Part shown: positions 7,469-16,088 of the stretch, one piece after another
Layout of the letters: every line of letters begins with the position of its first letter
How positions within the stretch are numbered: position 1 is the first letter of the stretch
NCBI GenBank assembly: GCA_013696965.1
Contig: JACCXN010000006.1
Coordinates: 1 to 28,244, forward strand
Length of the DNA: 28,244 nucleotides
Direction: 5' to 3'
From: Bacteroidota bacterium
Lineage (GTDB): Bacteria > Bacteroidota > Bacteroidia > JACCXN01
Notes under the pieces: generated by a model
What the model was told of the DNA's origin: nothing
The model's input: only the letters and a program-made list of their open reading frames with translations
The model's database searches: none
Program-made: the position numbers and the translations under genes

Positions 7469-7855
7469 ATGGAAGTAATTAATGCTACCGGCCGTAGAAA
7501 AACAGCAGTTGCCCGCGCTTATTTAAAAAAGGGAAAAGGAACTATTACAGTTAACAAAAAAGATTATAAAGAATATTTCCCTACAGGTATTCTACAAGCT
7601 GCAATAAATCAGCCATTAATCCTTACTTCGAATGCAGATCAATATGACATTACCGCAAATCTTGATGGTGGTGGAATAACCGGACAGGCAGAAGCTTTAA
7701 GGTTAGCAATTTCAAAAGCTTTATGTGAAATTAATCCTGAAAACAGAATTACACTTAAGCCTTTTGGTTTATTAACACGTGACCCTAGAATGGTTGAACG
7801 TAAGAAATTCGGACAGAAAAAAGCCCGTAAAAGATTCCAGTTCAGCAAGCGTTAA
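7469..7855 (+). CDS. rpsI: 30S ribosomal protein S9
   Basis: This 128-aa protein belongs to the small subunit. It has the S9 features: an N-terminal ATGRRKTAVARAYL, a central GGGITGQAEALRLAISKAL, and the conserved basic tail GQKKARKRFQFSKR, which in this family reaches the P-site tRNA. Length is normal. It is coupled to rplM with a 4-bp gap, the classical rplM-rpsI pair, and is followed by a 99-bp spacer with a hairpin before rpsB. Confidence 0.97.
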   Translation: MEVINATGRRKTAVARAYLKKGKGTITVNKKDYKEYFPTGILQAAINQPLILTSNADQYDITANLDGGGITGQAEALRLAISKALCEINPENRITLKPFGLLTRDPRMVERKKFGQKKARKRFQFSKR

Positions 7856-7875
7856 GAGTTTAATATCTAAATTGT

Positions 7876-7908
7876 TGAGACCATTGATTGTTACAATCAA
7901 GCTACTCA
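7876..7908 (+). promoter_or_regulatory. Hairpin in the rpsI-rpsB spacer, candidate S2 leader
   Basis: TTGATTG (7884-7890), loop TTA, and CAATCAA (7894-7900) form a perfect 7-bp stem. It is framed by TGAG (7876-7879) and CTCA (7905-7908), with a 4+4 internal loop (ACCA/GCTA). No T-run follows, so it is not a plain terminator. An autoregulatory S2 binding site is a reasonable but unproven idea. Confidence 0.4.
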
Positions 7909-7954
7909 GTAATTGCCTTTTTACAGAACATAAACTAATTTAAAAAAACAACAA

Positions 7955-8857
7955 ATGTCAAGAGTAACCTACAAAGAATTATTAGAGTCTGGAGTTCATT
8001 TCGGACATCTTAAGAGAAAATGGAATCCAAACATGGCTCCTTATATTTTTATGGAGAAAAATGGAATTCATATTATCGACTTAAATAAAACTGTCGCTAA
8101 ATTGGATGAGGCAGCTAATGCTTTAAAGCAAATTGCCAAATCAGGTAAAAAAATATTATTTGTTGCTACAAAAAAGCAGGCAAAGGATATTGTTGCCGAC
8201 AAAGCCAAAAACCTTAACATGCCTTATGTAACAGAAAGATGGCCAGGCGGAATGCTTACCAATTTTGCTACAATTAGAAAAGCCATAAAGAAAATGTCTT
8301 CCATTGATAGAATGGTACTTGACGGAACTTTTGAAAATATTTCTAAAAAAGAAAGATTGCAAATTACTCGTCAAAGACAAAAACTGGAAACTAACTTAGG
8401 TAGTATTACTGACCTTACAAGGCTTCCTGCTGCTATTTTTATTGTTGATATCAATAAAGAACATATCGCGGTTGCCGAGGCAAAAAAATTAAACATACCT
8501 ACTTTTGGAATTGTAGATACTAATTCTGATCCTAGAGCTGTTGATTTTGCTATTCCTGCTAATGATGATTCTTCTCAGTCAGTTAATCTTGTTCTTCAAA
8601 TAATTTCTAAAGCTATTGAAGAAGGTCTTTCTGAAAGAAAGCACGATAAAGAAACTATGGAAGAAGAAAAAGCAGGAAAACCTGTTGAAGAAGTGATGAA
8701 AGAAAACAGGGCTGCAGCAAAAGCTGAAGATAATGTTGAGGATGCTACAGAAGAAGAGGGTTCTGAAAAAAAGAAGATTGCAAAATCTCCTTCTAAAGAA
8801 GATTCTGGAAAAAGACCAACAACTAAAAAGCCAATTGCTAAATCAAAAGCAAAATAA
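7955..8857 (+). CDS. rpsB: 30S ribosomal protein S2 with long charged C-terminal tail
   Basis: A 300-aa S2. The core, to about residue 228, has the family motifs: LLESGVHFGHLKRKWNPNMA, then FVATKKQAKDIV, RWPGGMLTNF and the IPTFGIVDTNSDP / IPANDDS segments. E. coli S2 is about 241 aa. Here about 70 extra residues follow, rich in Lys, Glu and Ala and ending KKPIAKSKAK. The tail is low-complexity and probably disordered. The gene sits before tsf, the standard rpsB-tsf order, with a 24-bp gap. An ATG preceded by an A-rich, SD-less leader is typical of Bacteroidota. Confidence 0.97.
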   Translation: MSRVTYKELLESGVHFGHLKRKWNPNMAPYIFMEKNGIHIIDLNKTVAKLDEAANALKQIAKSGKKILFVATKKQAKDIVADKAKNLNMPYVTERWPGGMLTNFATIRKAIKKMSSIDRMVLDGTFENISKKERLQITRQRQKLETNLGSITDLTRLPAAIFIVDINKEHIAVAEAKKLNIPTFGIVDTNSDPRAVDFAIPANDDSSQSVNLVLQIISKAIEEGLSERKHDKETMEEEKAGKPVEEVMKENRAAAKAEDNVEDATEEEGSEKKKIAKSPSKEDSGKRPTTKKPIAKSKAK

Positions 8858-8881
8858 TTTTAATTAAAATTAAGCATTCAA

Positions 8882-9718
8882 ATGACTACAACTATAACAG
8901 CCGCAGACGTAAATAAATTAAGAACCATGACCGGCGCTGGTATGATGGACTGCAAGAAAGCTTTGGTTGAAGCCAATGGTGATTTTGAAGCAGCCATTGA
9001 CAACCTTAGGAAAAAAGGGCAGAAAGTTGCTGCAAACAGAAGTGAAAGAGATGCCACAGAGGGTGTGGTTGTTGCTAAAACAGCCCAGGGAAACAAAAAA
9101 GGAGTATTGCTTGTTGTAAATTGCGAAACTGATTTCGTTGCTAAAAACCAGGAATTTTCTGATTTTGTTTATAAACTTGCTGATATTGCAATTGAAAGAA
9201 AGCCAATCAACATCGAAGAATTTAAAAATCTTCAATATGATGATAAGCTTTCTGTAAATGATAAGCTTATTGAATTAATGGGTAAAATTGGTGAAAAAAT
9301 TGACCTTTCTGCCTATGAAATAATTGAAGCTGAAAAAGTTGTTGCATACAATCACCCTGGAAACAAACTTGCTACTATCGTAGGTTTTTCTAAATCAGGC
9401 GAGAGCATTGAACAAGTTGCAAAACAAGTAGCTATGCAGGTTGCTGCTATGGCCCCTGTTGCTTTAGATAAAGATGCGGTTGATGCAAAAACCATTGAAA
9501 GAGAAATTGAAATTGCAAAAGAACTTGCACGTCAAGAAGGGAAACCAGAGGACATGCTTGAGAAAATTGCAGTAGGTAGATTAAACAAATTTTTTAAAGA
9601 GTCAACCTTGTTAAATCAGGAATCTATAATCGATAACAAAAAAACGGTGAGTCAATACCTGAAAGATATTGATAAAGATTTAACTGTTACCGGATTCAAA
9701 CGGATCTCACTCGGTTAA
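8882..9718 (+). CDS. tsf: Translation elongation factor Ts
   Basis: This 278-aa EF-Ts is the nucleotide-exchange factor that regenerates EF-Tu-GTP. The N-terminal domain is clear: ADVNKLRTMTGAGMMDCKKA and LVEANGDFEAAIDNLRKKG. The exchange core has VNCETDFVAKNQEF, and later segments include VAMQVAAMAP. Length is normal. It is the last gene of the rplM-rpsI-rpsB-tsf unit and is followed within 12 bp by a strong hairpin terminator. Confidence 0.97.
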   Translation: MTTTITAADVNKLRTMTGAGMMDCKKALVEANGDFEAAIDNLRKKGQKVAANRSERDATEGVVVAKTAQGNKKGVLLVVNCETDFVAKNQEFSDFVYKLADIAIERKPINIEEFKNLQYDDKLSVNDKLIELMGKIGEKIDLSAYEIIEAEKVVAYNHPGNKLATIVGFSKSGESIEQVAKQVAMQVAAMAPVALDKDAVDAKTIEREIEIAKELARQEGKPEDMLEKIAVGRLNKFFKESTLLNQESIIDNKKTVSQYLKDIDKDLTVTGFKRISLG

Positions 9719-9730
9719 TATTTTTTTTTT

Positions 9731-9760
9731 AAAAGAGTCCTATTTAGGACTCTTTTTTTT
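9731..9760 (+). terminator. Rho-independent terminator after tsf
   Basis: AAAAGAGTCCT and AGGACTCTTTT form an 11-bp stem around a 4-nt loop (9731-9756), continuing into a run of eight T. It separates the ribosomal unit from pyrH. Confidence 0.88.
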
Positions 9761-9804
9761 GCCTTTATTTTTAATTTTAGCCCCAAGCATTTATATATAT
9801 TCCC

Positions 9805-10512
9805 ATGAAGTATAAAAGAATCCTACTCAAACTTAGCGGTGAATCCTTAATGGGAAACAAGCAATTTGGTATTGATCATACACGGTTAAGCCAGTATGCA
9901 AGTGAAATTAAAGAATTATCAGATAAAGGGGTAGAGGTGGGAATTGTTATTGGAGGAGGTAATATTTTCAGAGGAATACAGGCCGAAGAAGGAGGTATGG
10001 ACAGAGTGCAGGGAGATTACATGGGAATGTTGGCCACTGTGATTAACAGCATGGCACTTCAGGCTGCACTTGAAGCTTTACAAGTAAATACACGGCTTTT
10101 ATCGGCAATTAAAATGGAGCAAATTTGTGAACCTTTTATCCGCAGAAGAGCCGTAAGGCACCTGGAAAAAGGACGTGTTGTGATTTTTGGTGCAGGTACG
10201 GGAAATCCATATTTTACCACTGATACAGCAGCTTCGCTCAGAGCAATTGAAATTGAGGCAGATGTGATTTTAAAGGGCACCAGGGTGGATGGAATTTATA
10301 ACTCCGACCCTGAGAAAAACAGCGATGCTGTTAAATACGAAACTATTACTTTTTCTGAAGTCTATGCAAAAGGCCTTAATGTAATGGATCTTACTGCTTT
10401 TACTTTATGCAATGAAAATAAGGTTCCTATTATTGTTTTTAACATGAACAAGCCTGGAAATTTGTATAAAATTGCCTTAGGAGAAAAGGTAGGAACTTTG
10501 GTTGAATTTTAA
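9805..10512 (+). CDS. pyrH: UMP kinase
   Basis: This 235-aa uridylate kinase makes UDP from UMP and ATP in pyrimidine synthesis. It has the amino-acid-kinase fold signatures: [13 protein letters not shown] at the N-terminus, [12 protein letters not shown], the segment [13 protein letters not shown], and [19 protein letters not shown]. Length is normal for bacterial PyrH. It begins a two-gene unit with frr, 30 bp before the frr ATG, after the tsf terminator. A possible -10-like TAATTTTAG lies at 9772-9780, but I found no good partner element. Confidence 0.97.
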   Translation: MKYKRILLKLSGESLMGNKQFGIDHTRLSQYASEIKELSDKGVEVGIVIGGGNIFRGIQAEEGGMDRVQGDYMGMLATVINSMALQAALEALQVNTRLLSAIKMEQICEPFIRRRAVRHLEKGRVVIFGAGTGNPYFTTDTAASLRAIEIEADVILKGTRVDGIYNSDPEKNSDAVKYETITFSEVYAKGLNVMDLTAFTLCNENKVPIIVFNMNKPGNLYKIALGEKVGTLVEF

Positions 10513-10542
10513 TGAATAATCCCTAATTAAAGATAAATATTG

Positions 10543-11106
10543 ATGGAAGAAGAAGTTAGTTTTATTTTGGAACATGCCAAAGAGCAAATGCAAAAAGCAT
10601 TATTGCATCTTGATGCTGAATTGTTAAAGATAAGAGCAGGAAAAGCCAGTCCACAAATGCTTGAAGGTGTTTTTGTAGATTATTATGGCGCTAACACACC
10701 CCTTAGCAATGTTGCCAATGTAAATACATCTGATGCAAGAACGCTTGTAATTCAACCTTGGGAAAAGGCAATGTTACACCCCATTGAAAAAGCCATTGCT
10801 GCTGCCAATTTAGGCTTAAATCCACAAAATGACGGAAATCTAATTCGAATTAATGTCCCTTTACTAACCGAAGATCGTAGAAAAGACCTGGTAAAACAAT
10901 CAAAGGCTGAAGCAGAAAATGCTAAAGTAAGTATCCGAAATATTCGTAGGGAGGCAAATGAATCCATTAAAAAAGCCCAAAAAGAGGGCTTGCCCGAAGA
11001 TATGGCCAAAGACGCAGAAGCCAAAATACAACTCTTTACCGATTCTCATAGCACTAAAATAGATGAAAAGCTGGATGTGAAAGAAAAGGAAATTATGACG
11101 GTTTAA
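10543..11106 (+). CDS. frr: Ribosome recycling factor
   Basis: This 187-aa RRF splits post-termination ribosomes together with EF-G. It has the family hallmarks: LLKIRAGKASPQMLEGVFVD followed by YYGANTPLSNVA, then IRINVPLLTEDRRKDLVKQ and SIRNIRREANESIKKAQKE. Length matches the usual 185 residues. A TTG codon directly precedes the ATG (10540-10545); I chose the ATG at 10543. The pyrH-frr pairing is widely conserved. A strong terminator follows at 11155. Confidence 0.97.
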   Translation: MEEEVSFILEHAKEQMQKALLHLDAELLKIRAGKASPQMLEGVFVDYYGANTPLSNVANVNTSDARTLVIQPWEKAMLHPIEKAIAAANLGLNPQNDGNLIRINVPLLTEDRRKDLVKQSKAEAENAKVSIRNIRREANESIKKAQKEGLPEDMAKDAEAKIQLFTDSHSTKIDEKLDVKEKEIMTV

Positions 11107-11454
11107 TTTTTTTCTGATCTGAAGTTAATGTACGACTGAAAAAAATCATATATAAAAAAGAGGCTGTTTTATTTAACAGCCTCTTTTTTTGTCCTAAATC
11201 ATATTTATTTTTAGAATTTCAAACCACTCATGAATAAAATCATTAAAGAATTCAGTGAGGTATCAGTAATTGTTTTTTGGCTGTTGTTTATTTGATTGTT
11301 AGTATCGAAATAAGAATAATAGCCTTCTGAGGTAATCCTACCAAGCATTTAGGAGAAATAGCTTAATTAAGAAAGAATTAGTAGTATATCAAAGGGCTTG
11401 CACTTTAAACAATCCACTTTGCCTAGAATGGTAATGCAAAAAAAGCTTTGATGA
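11107..11454. other. Intergenic region between frr and the biotin carrier gene
   Basis: Apart from the frr terminator, this 348-bp gap holds only one short minus-strand frame of 45 codons (11348-11211). It ends 21 bp from the terminator and reads MLGRITSEGYYSYFDTNNQ ... MILFMSGLKF. No ribosome-binding sequence or known family was recognised. It may be the tail of a lost gene or chance. Confidence 0.5.
11155..11190. terminator. Strong terminator after frr, probably bidirectional
   Basis: AAAAAGAGGCTGTT (11155-11168) pairs perfectly with AACAGCCTCTTTTT (11175-11188) around a 6-nt loop. There is a T-run on each strand. Confidence 0.88.
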
Positions 11455-11961
11455 TTATTCGAAATTAATAAGCACCTGGTTTTTCTCAACGGCTTGCTTT
11501 TGTTCAACATTTACTTTTTTAACTATTCCATCTGCCGGTGATTTTAAAATGTTTTCCATTTTCATAGCTTCTAATACCATTACAGGATCACCTTTTTGAA
11601 CTTCCTGACCAGGCGATACCAATATTTCAAGAACAAGGCCAGGCATTGGAGCCTTTATTTCATTTATTTTGCCAGCTCCCGCAATTTGCATTCCCATGCT
11701 TTTTAAGAGATCATCATATTTGTTTTTTATTGCCAACTGGTATTTATTCCCGTTTACTTTTATTGTAAAACACTTTTCCTGATAATCTGCGCTGATTATT
11801 TCTACATTATATGATTTATTGTTTCTCAAAATATGGTAATTGCCTTCTTTTACCTTTAATAAATCAAGTGTAAAATTATCTTCATTAATTATTCCTGAAG
11901 TTCCGGATGGTGTTATTTCAACCAAGTGTTCTTTTTTATCGTTTATTTTTATCTTAAGCAT
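11455..11961 (-). CDS. Biotin carboxyl carrier protein (biotinyl domain, acyl-CoA carboxylase-type)
   Basis: This 168-aa protein carries biotin for a carboxylase. The C-terminal 70 residues are a biotinyl/lipoyl domain, with the modified lysine at K134 in the motif EAMKM, preceded by APMPGLVLEILVSPGQEV and followed by SPADGIVKKV. The N-terminal half is a small beta-rich region without a recognised domain, as in stand-alone Bacteroidota carriers for propionyl- or methylmalonyl-type carboxylases. No carboxyltransferase or biotin carboxylase gene is adjacent, so its partner enzyme cannot be named. It is divergent from the M1 aminopeptidase gene with about 100 bp between starts. Confidence 0.9.
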   Translation of the reverse strand: MLKIKINDKKEHLVEITPSGTSGIINEDNFTLDLLKVKEGNYHILRNNKSYNVEIISADYQEKCFTIKVNGNKYQLAIKNKYDDLLKSMGMQIAGAGKINEIKAPMPGLVLEILVSPGQEVQKGDPVMVLEAMKMENILKSPADGIVKKVNVEQKQAVEKNQVLINFE

Positions 11962-12060
11962 AACACAAAATTATGCTTTTAAATAATATAAATACCTTCT
12001 ATCATAAATTTTAGACTTAAAAATACTAAAATACTTATATTAGCGTCCCAATATCAAAGT

Positions 12061-14700
12061 ATGAGAAAAATAGCCTTATTAACAGCAACAGTTGCATTGA
12101 TTGCTTCTTGCACATCCTTAAAAAATTCAGGTACCAGTATTACACCTGTAGTTCTTGATACTATAAATGGTGTAATCCCAGAACCAGCAAGAGCGCATTA
12201 TAATGAATCCAGAAAAAGAATTTTTGATCTGATACATACAAAACTTGAAGTAGAATTTGACTACGATAAGGCAAGGTTAAATGGCAATGCTACTTTAACC
12301 TTAAGTCCATATTTTTATTCAACTAACACTTTAGAACTTGATGCAAAAGGTTTTGATATTAAATCAGTTGATTTGGAAGATGCAAAAAAAAATCACAGTG
12401 TCCTAAATCATAATTATGATGGAGAAAAATTAAAAATTAGTCTTGACAGAGAATACAGCAGGAAAGACACTTTTAATATAGTAATTAAATATACTGCCAA
12501 ACCAAATGAAAGAGTAACTGGTGGTAGCGAGGCAATAACCTCTGATAAGGGTTTGTATTTTATAAATCCCGATGGAAAAGATCCTGAAAAACCAATTCAG
12601 ATATGGACACAGGGTGAAACAGAGGCAAATTCAGCCTGGTTTCCAACAATAGATGCTCCAAACGAGAGAATGACCCAGGATTTATACATTACCGTACAAA
12701 ATAAATATGTTACCCTTTCAAATGGCACATTAATGTTTTCATTGAATAATGGTGATGGCACAAGAACTGACAATTGGAAACAAAATCTACCCCACGCTCC
12801 TTATTTAACAATGATGGCAATAGGAGAATATGCTGTTGTAAAAGATAAATGGAAAAATATGGATGTTCATTACTACGTAGAAAAGGAATATGAACCCTAT
12901 GCACGAAGTATTTTTGGAAATACCCCTGAAATGCTTGAATTTTATTCCAATGTTTTAGGCGTAAATTATCCCTGGGACAAATACCATCAAGTAGTTGTTA
13001 GAGATTATGTTTCTGGCGCAATGGAAAACACGGGGGCTGTAATTTTTGGTGATTTTATGCACAAAAACAACCGTGAATTACTGGATGGTGATAATGAAAG
13101 TATTGTAGCTCATGAACTTTTTCATCATTGGTTTGGTGACCTTGTAACTTGCGAGTCCTGGGCCAATCTTCCTTTAAATGAGTCCTTCGCCACATACGGA
13201 GAATATCTTTGGTTTGAGCATAAGTACGGAAGAGATTTTGCTGACCACCATATTCAATCAAGCCTTAATCAATACCTAATGGAATCACGCAGCAAGCAAG
13301 TTGATATGATTCGTTTTGATTATAAGGATAAAGAAGACATGTTCGATTCACATTCCTATGCTAAGGGAGGAAGAATATTGCATATGCTCAGAAAACATGT
13401 AGGTGATGATGCATTTTTCGAATCCTTAAAATTATATTTAAACACCAACAAATATAGCTCTGTTGAAATTCACAATTTGCGCCTTGCTTTTGAAAAAGTA
13501 ACTGGAGAGGATTTAAACTGGTTTTTTAATCAATGGTTCTTTTCAAGTGGGCATCCCGAACTGAAAATTTCAACATCCTATAATGAGTCTACAAAACAAG
13601 CAATTGTTTCTATTGAACAACTACATAATTTAGGTGAAACTCCTTTATACAGAATTCCTTTAGAGATTGATATTTACAATGGAAGAGGAAAACAAAGACA
13701 TCAAATAACAGTAAACAAGGTAAGTGAAGATTTTACTTTTGATGTTCCCCGTAAGCCGGAACTGATTAATGTGGATGCTGAAAAAATGTTGCTTTGCGTG
13801 AAAAAGGAGCAAAAAAATCCTGAAGAGTGGGCCTTTCAGTTCAATAATGCTCCTTTGTTTTTAGACAGATTCGAAGGCTTCGAAAACTTTGCTAAAACTG
13901 CATCTGATAGTGCTGTTGCCGAATTGTTTTTCAAAGCAATTGAGGATAAATTTTGGGACATAAGAACATTGGCATTAAAAAGTACAAAAAAAGCAATTGC
14001 AATTGACGAAAAAGGAACCAGGAAGCGACTTATTGAACTTGCATTAAAAGATGAAAAATCAGATGTGCGTGCAGCGGCTCTAAAGCATTTGGCAGTTAAT
14101 TTTAAAAATGATGACGAGGTTTTTAAAGTGTTTAAACAAGCTTTAAATGATAGTTCATACGCTGTGGTTGGCGAGGCTTTAGGTGCAATGGCTTTAGTGA
14201 ATGAAAAAGAAGCATTTGCAGCAGCAGGAGTACTGGAAAATGAAAAAAACCCAAGTATATTAACCTCCATTGCTGGAATTTATGCAAACTTTGGCGATGA
14301 TTCACACAATGCTTTTTATTTAAAGGCATCAGAGCACGTAACAGGATTTAACAAATATGCATTTGTAACAATTTATGGAAAATATTTAAAAGACAAATCA
14401 AATGAAACAGTAAATGCAGGTTTGCCTTTAATTGAAGACGTGGCAACAAACTCCTCAGCATGGTGGATGCGGCTTGGCGGAGTACAAGTATTAAGTGATC
14501 TTCATTCAAAATACAGTGCTACAGAAATTGAATTAAAGGAAGAACTAAAAAAGTCAAGTCCGGGATCCGAACAAGAATTGATTTTGCGTCAAAAGATTAA
14601 GGAAGCTAGCCAACAAAAGGAGATACTTCTGGCCACTCTGGTTCGAGTAAAAGCGAAAGAAACAGATATAAAAATGGCCAGGTTTTTAGAAGCCTATTAA
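12061..14700 (+). CDS. M1 family aminopeptidase, predicted lipoprotein, with C-terminal HEAT-like region
   Basis: This 879-aa zinc aminopeptidase removes N-terminal residues from peptides. A lipoprotein signal peptide with lipobox IASC places Cys17 as the lipidated residue, so it is probably anchored to the outer membrane. The exopeptidase motif GAMEN is at residues 319-323. The zinc site is HELFHHW with H351, E352 and H355, plus third ligand E374 in NESFATY, which is the M1 spacing of 18 residues. The conserved YAKGG follows. After about residue 600 the protein is alpha-helical, with HEAT-like repeats (DIRTLALKSTKKAI, DVRAAALKHLAV). It stands alone, converging on metF. A weak promoter-like TTAG-N21-TATATTAG lies at 12011-12043. 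Confidence 0.94.
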   Translation: MRKIALLTATVALIASCTSLKNSGTSITPVVLDTINGVIPEPARAHYNESRKRIFDLIHTKLEVEFDYDKARLNGNATLTLSPYFYSTNTLELDAKGFDIKSVDLEDAKKNHSVLNHNYDGEKLKISLDREYSRKDTFNIVIKYTAKPNERVTGGSEAITSDKGLYFINPDGKDPEKPIQIWTQGETEANSAWFPTIDAPNERMTQDLYITVQNKYVTLSNGTLMFSLNNGDGTRTDNWKQNLPHAPYLTMMAIGEYAVVKDKWKNMDVHYYVEKEYEPYARSIFGNTPEMLEFYSNVLGVNYPWDKYHQVVVRDYVSGAMENTGAVIFGDFMHKNNRELLDGDNESIVAHELFHHWFGDLVTCESWANLPLNESFATYGEYLWFEHKYGRDFADHHIQSSLNQYLMESRSKQVDMIRFDYKDKEDMFDSHSYAKGGRILHMLRKHVGDDAFFESLKLYLNTNKYSSVEIHNLRLAFEKVTGEDLNWFFNQWFFSSGHPELKISTSYNESTKQAIVSIEQLHNLGETPLYRIPLEIDIYNGRGKQRHQITVNKVSEDFTFDVPRKPELINVDAEKMLLCVKKEQKNPEEWAFQFNNAPLFLDRFEGFENFAKTASDSAVAELFFKAIEDKFWDIRTLALKSTKKAIAIDEKGTRKRLIELALKDEKSDVRAAALKHLAVNFKNDDEVFKVFKQALNDSSYAVVGEALGAMALVNEKEAFAAAGVLENEKNPSILTSIAGIYANFGDDSHNAFYLKASEHVTGFNKYAFVTIYGKYLKDKSNETVNAGLPLIEDVATNSSAWWMRLGGVQVLSDLHSKYSATEIELKEELKKSSPGSEQELILRQKIKEASQQKEILLATLVRVKAKETDIKMARFLEAY

Positions 14701-14750
14701 ATCAGGTTTTCATTTCCTGATCCAAGTTTTATTTTAACATCCATTGCAAC

Positions 14751-14780
14751 ATTTTTCTATTTAAAAAGCAATAGAAAAAT
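14751..14780. terminator. AT-rich hairpin between convergent genes
   Basis: ATTTTTCTATT (14751-14761) and its exact complement AATAGAAAAAT (14770-14780) form an 11-bp stem with an 8-nt loop between the converging M1 and metF genes. It is AT-rich but suitably placed. Confidence 0.45.
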
Positions 14781-14810
14781 CTAATTATAAATAGGAATTA
14801 ATGGTATTAA

Positions 14811-15764
14811 TCAATAAACCTGGCTTGCAATATTTCTAACGGTTTCTGATTTTCCCATAGTGTAATAATGAATACAAGGAACCCCTGCTGCAATTAAATC
14901 TTTTGATTGCTGAACAGCCCATTCAATACCTAGTGTTTTTACTTCTGCATCTGTTCTACATTTTATCAATTCATCGGCAAGATCTTCAGGGAAATCAATA
15001 TTGAAAGTTTTCGGGAGAAAAGCGATATGGTTTAATGTTACAATGGGTTTAAGAGCAGGTATTATAGGTACATTAATATCCATTTTTCGGCAGTTCTCTA
15101 CAAATTCAAAGTACTTTTTATTGTCGAAAAACATTTGTGTTACAATATAATCTGCGCCAGCCTCCACTTTTCTTTTTAAATTTAATAAATCAGTTTTTAG
15201 ATTTAATGCTTCAAAATGTTTTTCCGGATAGCCGGCTACCCCTATGCAGAAATCCGTTGGGTCAGCCAAATCAAGCTCCTCATCCAGATATTTTCCTGTA
15301 TTCATATCCACAATCTGCTTTACAATATCAATTGCATACTTATGTCCCCTTTCTGTTGGCATAAAATAAGGTTCGGTTTTTATCGGATCGCCTCTTAATG
15401 CAAGAACATTGTCTATACCTAAAAAATGCAGGTCAATAAGGGCATTTTCAGTTTCCTCTCGCGTAAATCCACCACAAATTAAATGAGGGACTGCATCTGC
15501 CTGATACTTATTAATTATGGCTGCACATATGCCAACAGTTCCCGGTCTTTTTCTTATAGAAACTTTTTCCAGATAACCCTTTTCCCTTTTTTTATACACA
15601 TATTCTTCCCTGTGGTAAGTAACATTAATAAAGGAAGGCTTAAATTCCATTAATGGATCAATACCGTCATAGATGGATTGAATGCTTTTTCCTTTTAAAG
15701 GAGGGAGTATTTCAAAGGAGAAAAGAGTTTTTTCTGCTTGTTTTATATGATCAATTACTTTCAC
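14811..15764 (-). CDS. metF: Methylenetetrahydrofolate reductase
   Basis: This 317-aa FAD enzyme reduces 5,10-methylene-THF to 5-methyl-THF for methionine synthesis. It reads as a complete MetF: FSFEILPPLKG at the N-terminus, FINVTYHREE, HLICGGFTREE, LGIDNVLALRGDP with the FAD-contact RGDP, FCIGVAGYPEKH, GADYIVTQMFFD, and VPIIPALKPI. The start is GTG (15764-15762), giving MKVIDHIKQAEKT; no in-frame ATG is near it. A -7-like box TACTTTTG lies 20 bp upstream. No methionine-synthase gene or SAM riboswitch is seen next to it. Confidence 0.96.
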   Translation of the reverse strand: MKVIDHIKQAEKTLFSFEILPPLKGKSIQSIYDGIDPLMEFKPSFINVTYHREEYVYKKREKGYLEKVSIRKRPGTVGICAAIINKYQADAVPHLICGGFTREETENALIDLHFLGIDNVLALRGDPIKTEPYFMPTERGHKYAIDIVKQIVDMNTGKYLDEELDLADPTDFCIGVAGYPEKHFEALNLKTDLLNLKRKVEAGADYIVTQMFFDNKKYFEFVENCRKMDINVPIIPALKPIVTLNHIAFLPKTFNIDFPEDLADELIKCRTDAEVKTLGIEWAVQQSKDLIAAGVPCIHYYTMGKSETVRNIASQVY

Positions 15765-15783
15765 AATTATTTTTTTCGAGGTT

Positions 15784-15791
15784 CAAAAGTA
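15784..15791 (-). promoter_or_regulatory. -7 element of the metF promoter
   Basis: TACTTTTG on the minus strand (15791-15784) is a perfect TAnnTTTG match 20 bp upstream of the GTG start. The matching -33 TTTG is not convincing (AAAA at the expected place), and the leader would be very short. Confidence 0.45.
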
Positions 15792-16032
15792 AAAAATAAA
15801 TGCATATACTATTTTTAATTTCAGTTGTAATAGGTGTGATTTCATCAAAATTATTGCCTTTGGTTGATTAAAAGTCCTTTTTTGCCTTAGAATTTTGAAT
15901 TTCTACTTTATTATCCTTATCCTAAAAGCTCAAATGGAGGATTTTTTTGCGTCTGATTTTTTTAGCTTAATTCCTCGTTAATGATTAATAGCCCCTGCAA
16001 TAGTATATCAAGTAATTTTATAATCTTTTATA

Positions 16033-16065
16033 TTTATTTCCACAGCAATAAAATCCTTATTTTTG
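16033..16065 (+). promoter_or_regulatory. Promoter of kbl
   Basis: TTTA (16033-16036), a 21-base spacer and TATTTTTG (16058-16065, a perfect TAnnTTTG) lie 23 bp before the ATG. Confidence 0.5.
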
Positions 16066-16088
16066 TCAAGTTTTAAAAACCAAATAAA

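Larger units (their letters stand above)
15765..16088. other. Divergent intergenic region between metF and kbl
   Basis: The 324-bp gap holds the metF -7 box at one end and the kbl promoter at the other. No gene, repeat or riboswitch was recognised between them. Confidence 0.55.

Noticed and set aside
11966-11973. TAATTTTG on the minus strand just before the biotin carrier ATG
   Set aside because: It matches the -7 consensus, but it lies only 4 bp from the ATG, which would make the mRNA leaderless, and no -33 element is present. Probably chance.
15765-16088. Possible SAM riboswitch upstream of metF
   Set aside because: The metF leader is very short and no stem-junction pattern of a SAM riboswitch is visible in the gap.
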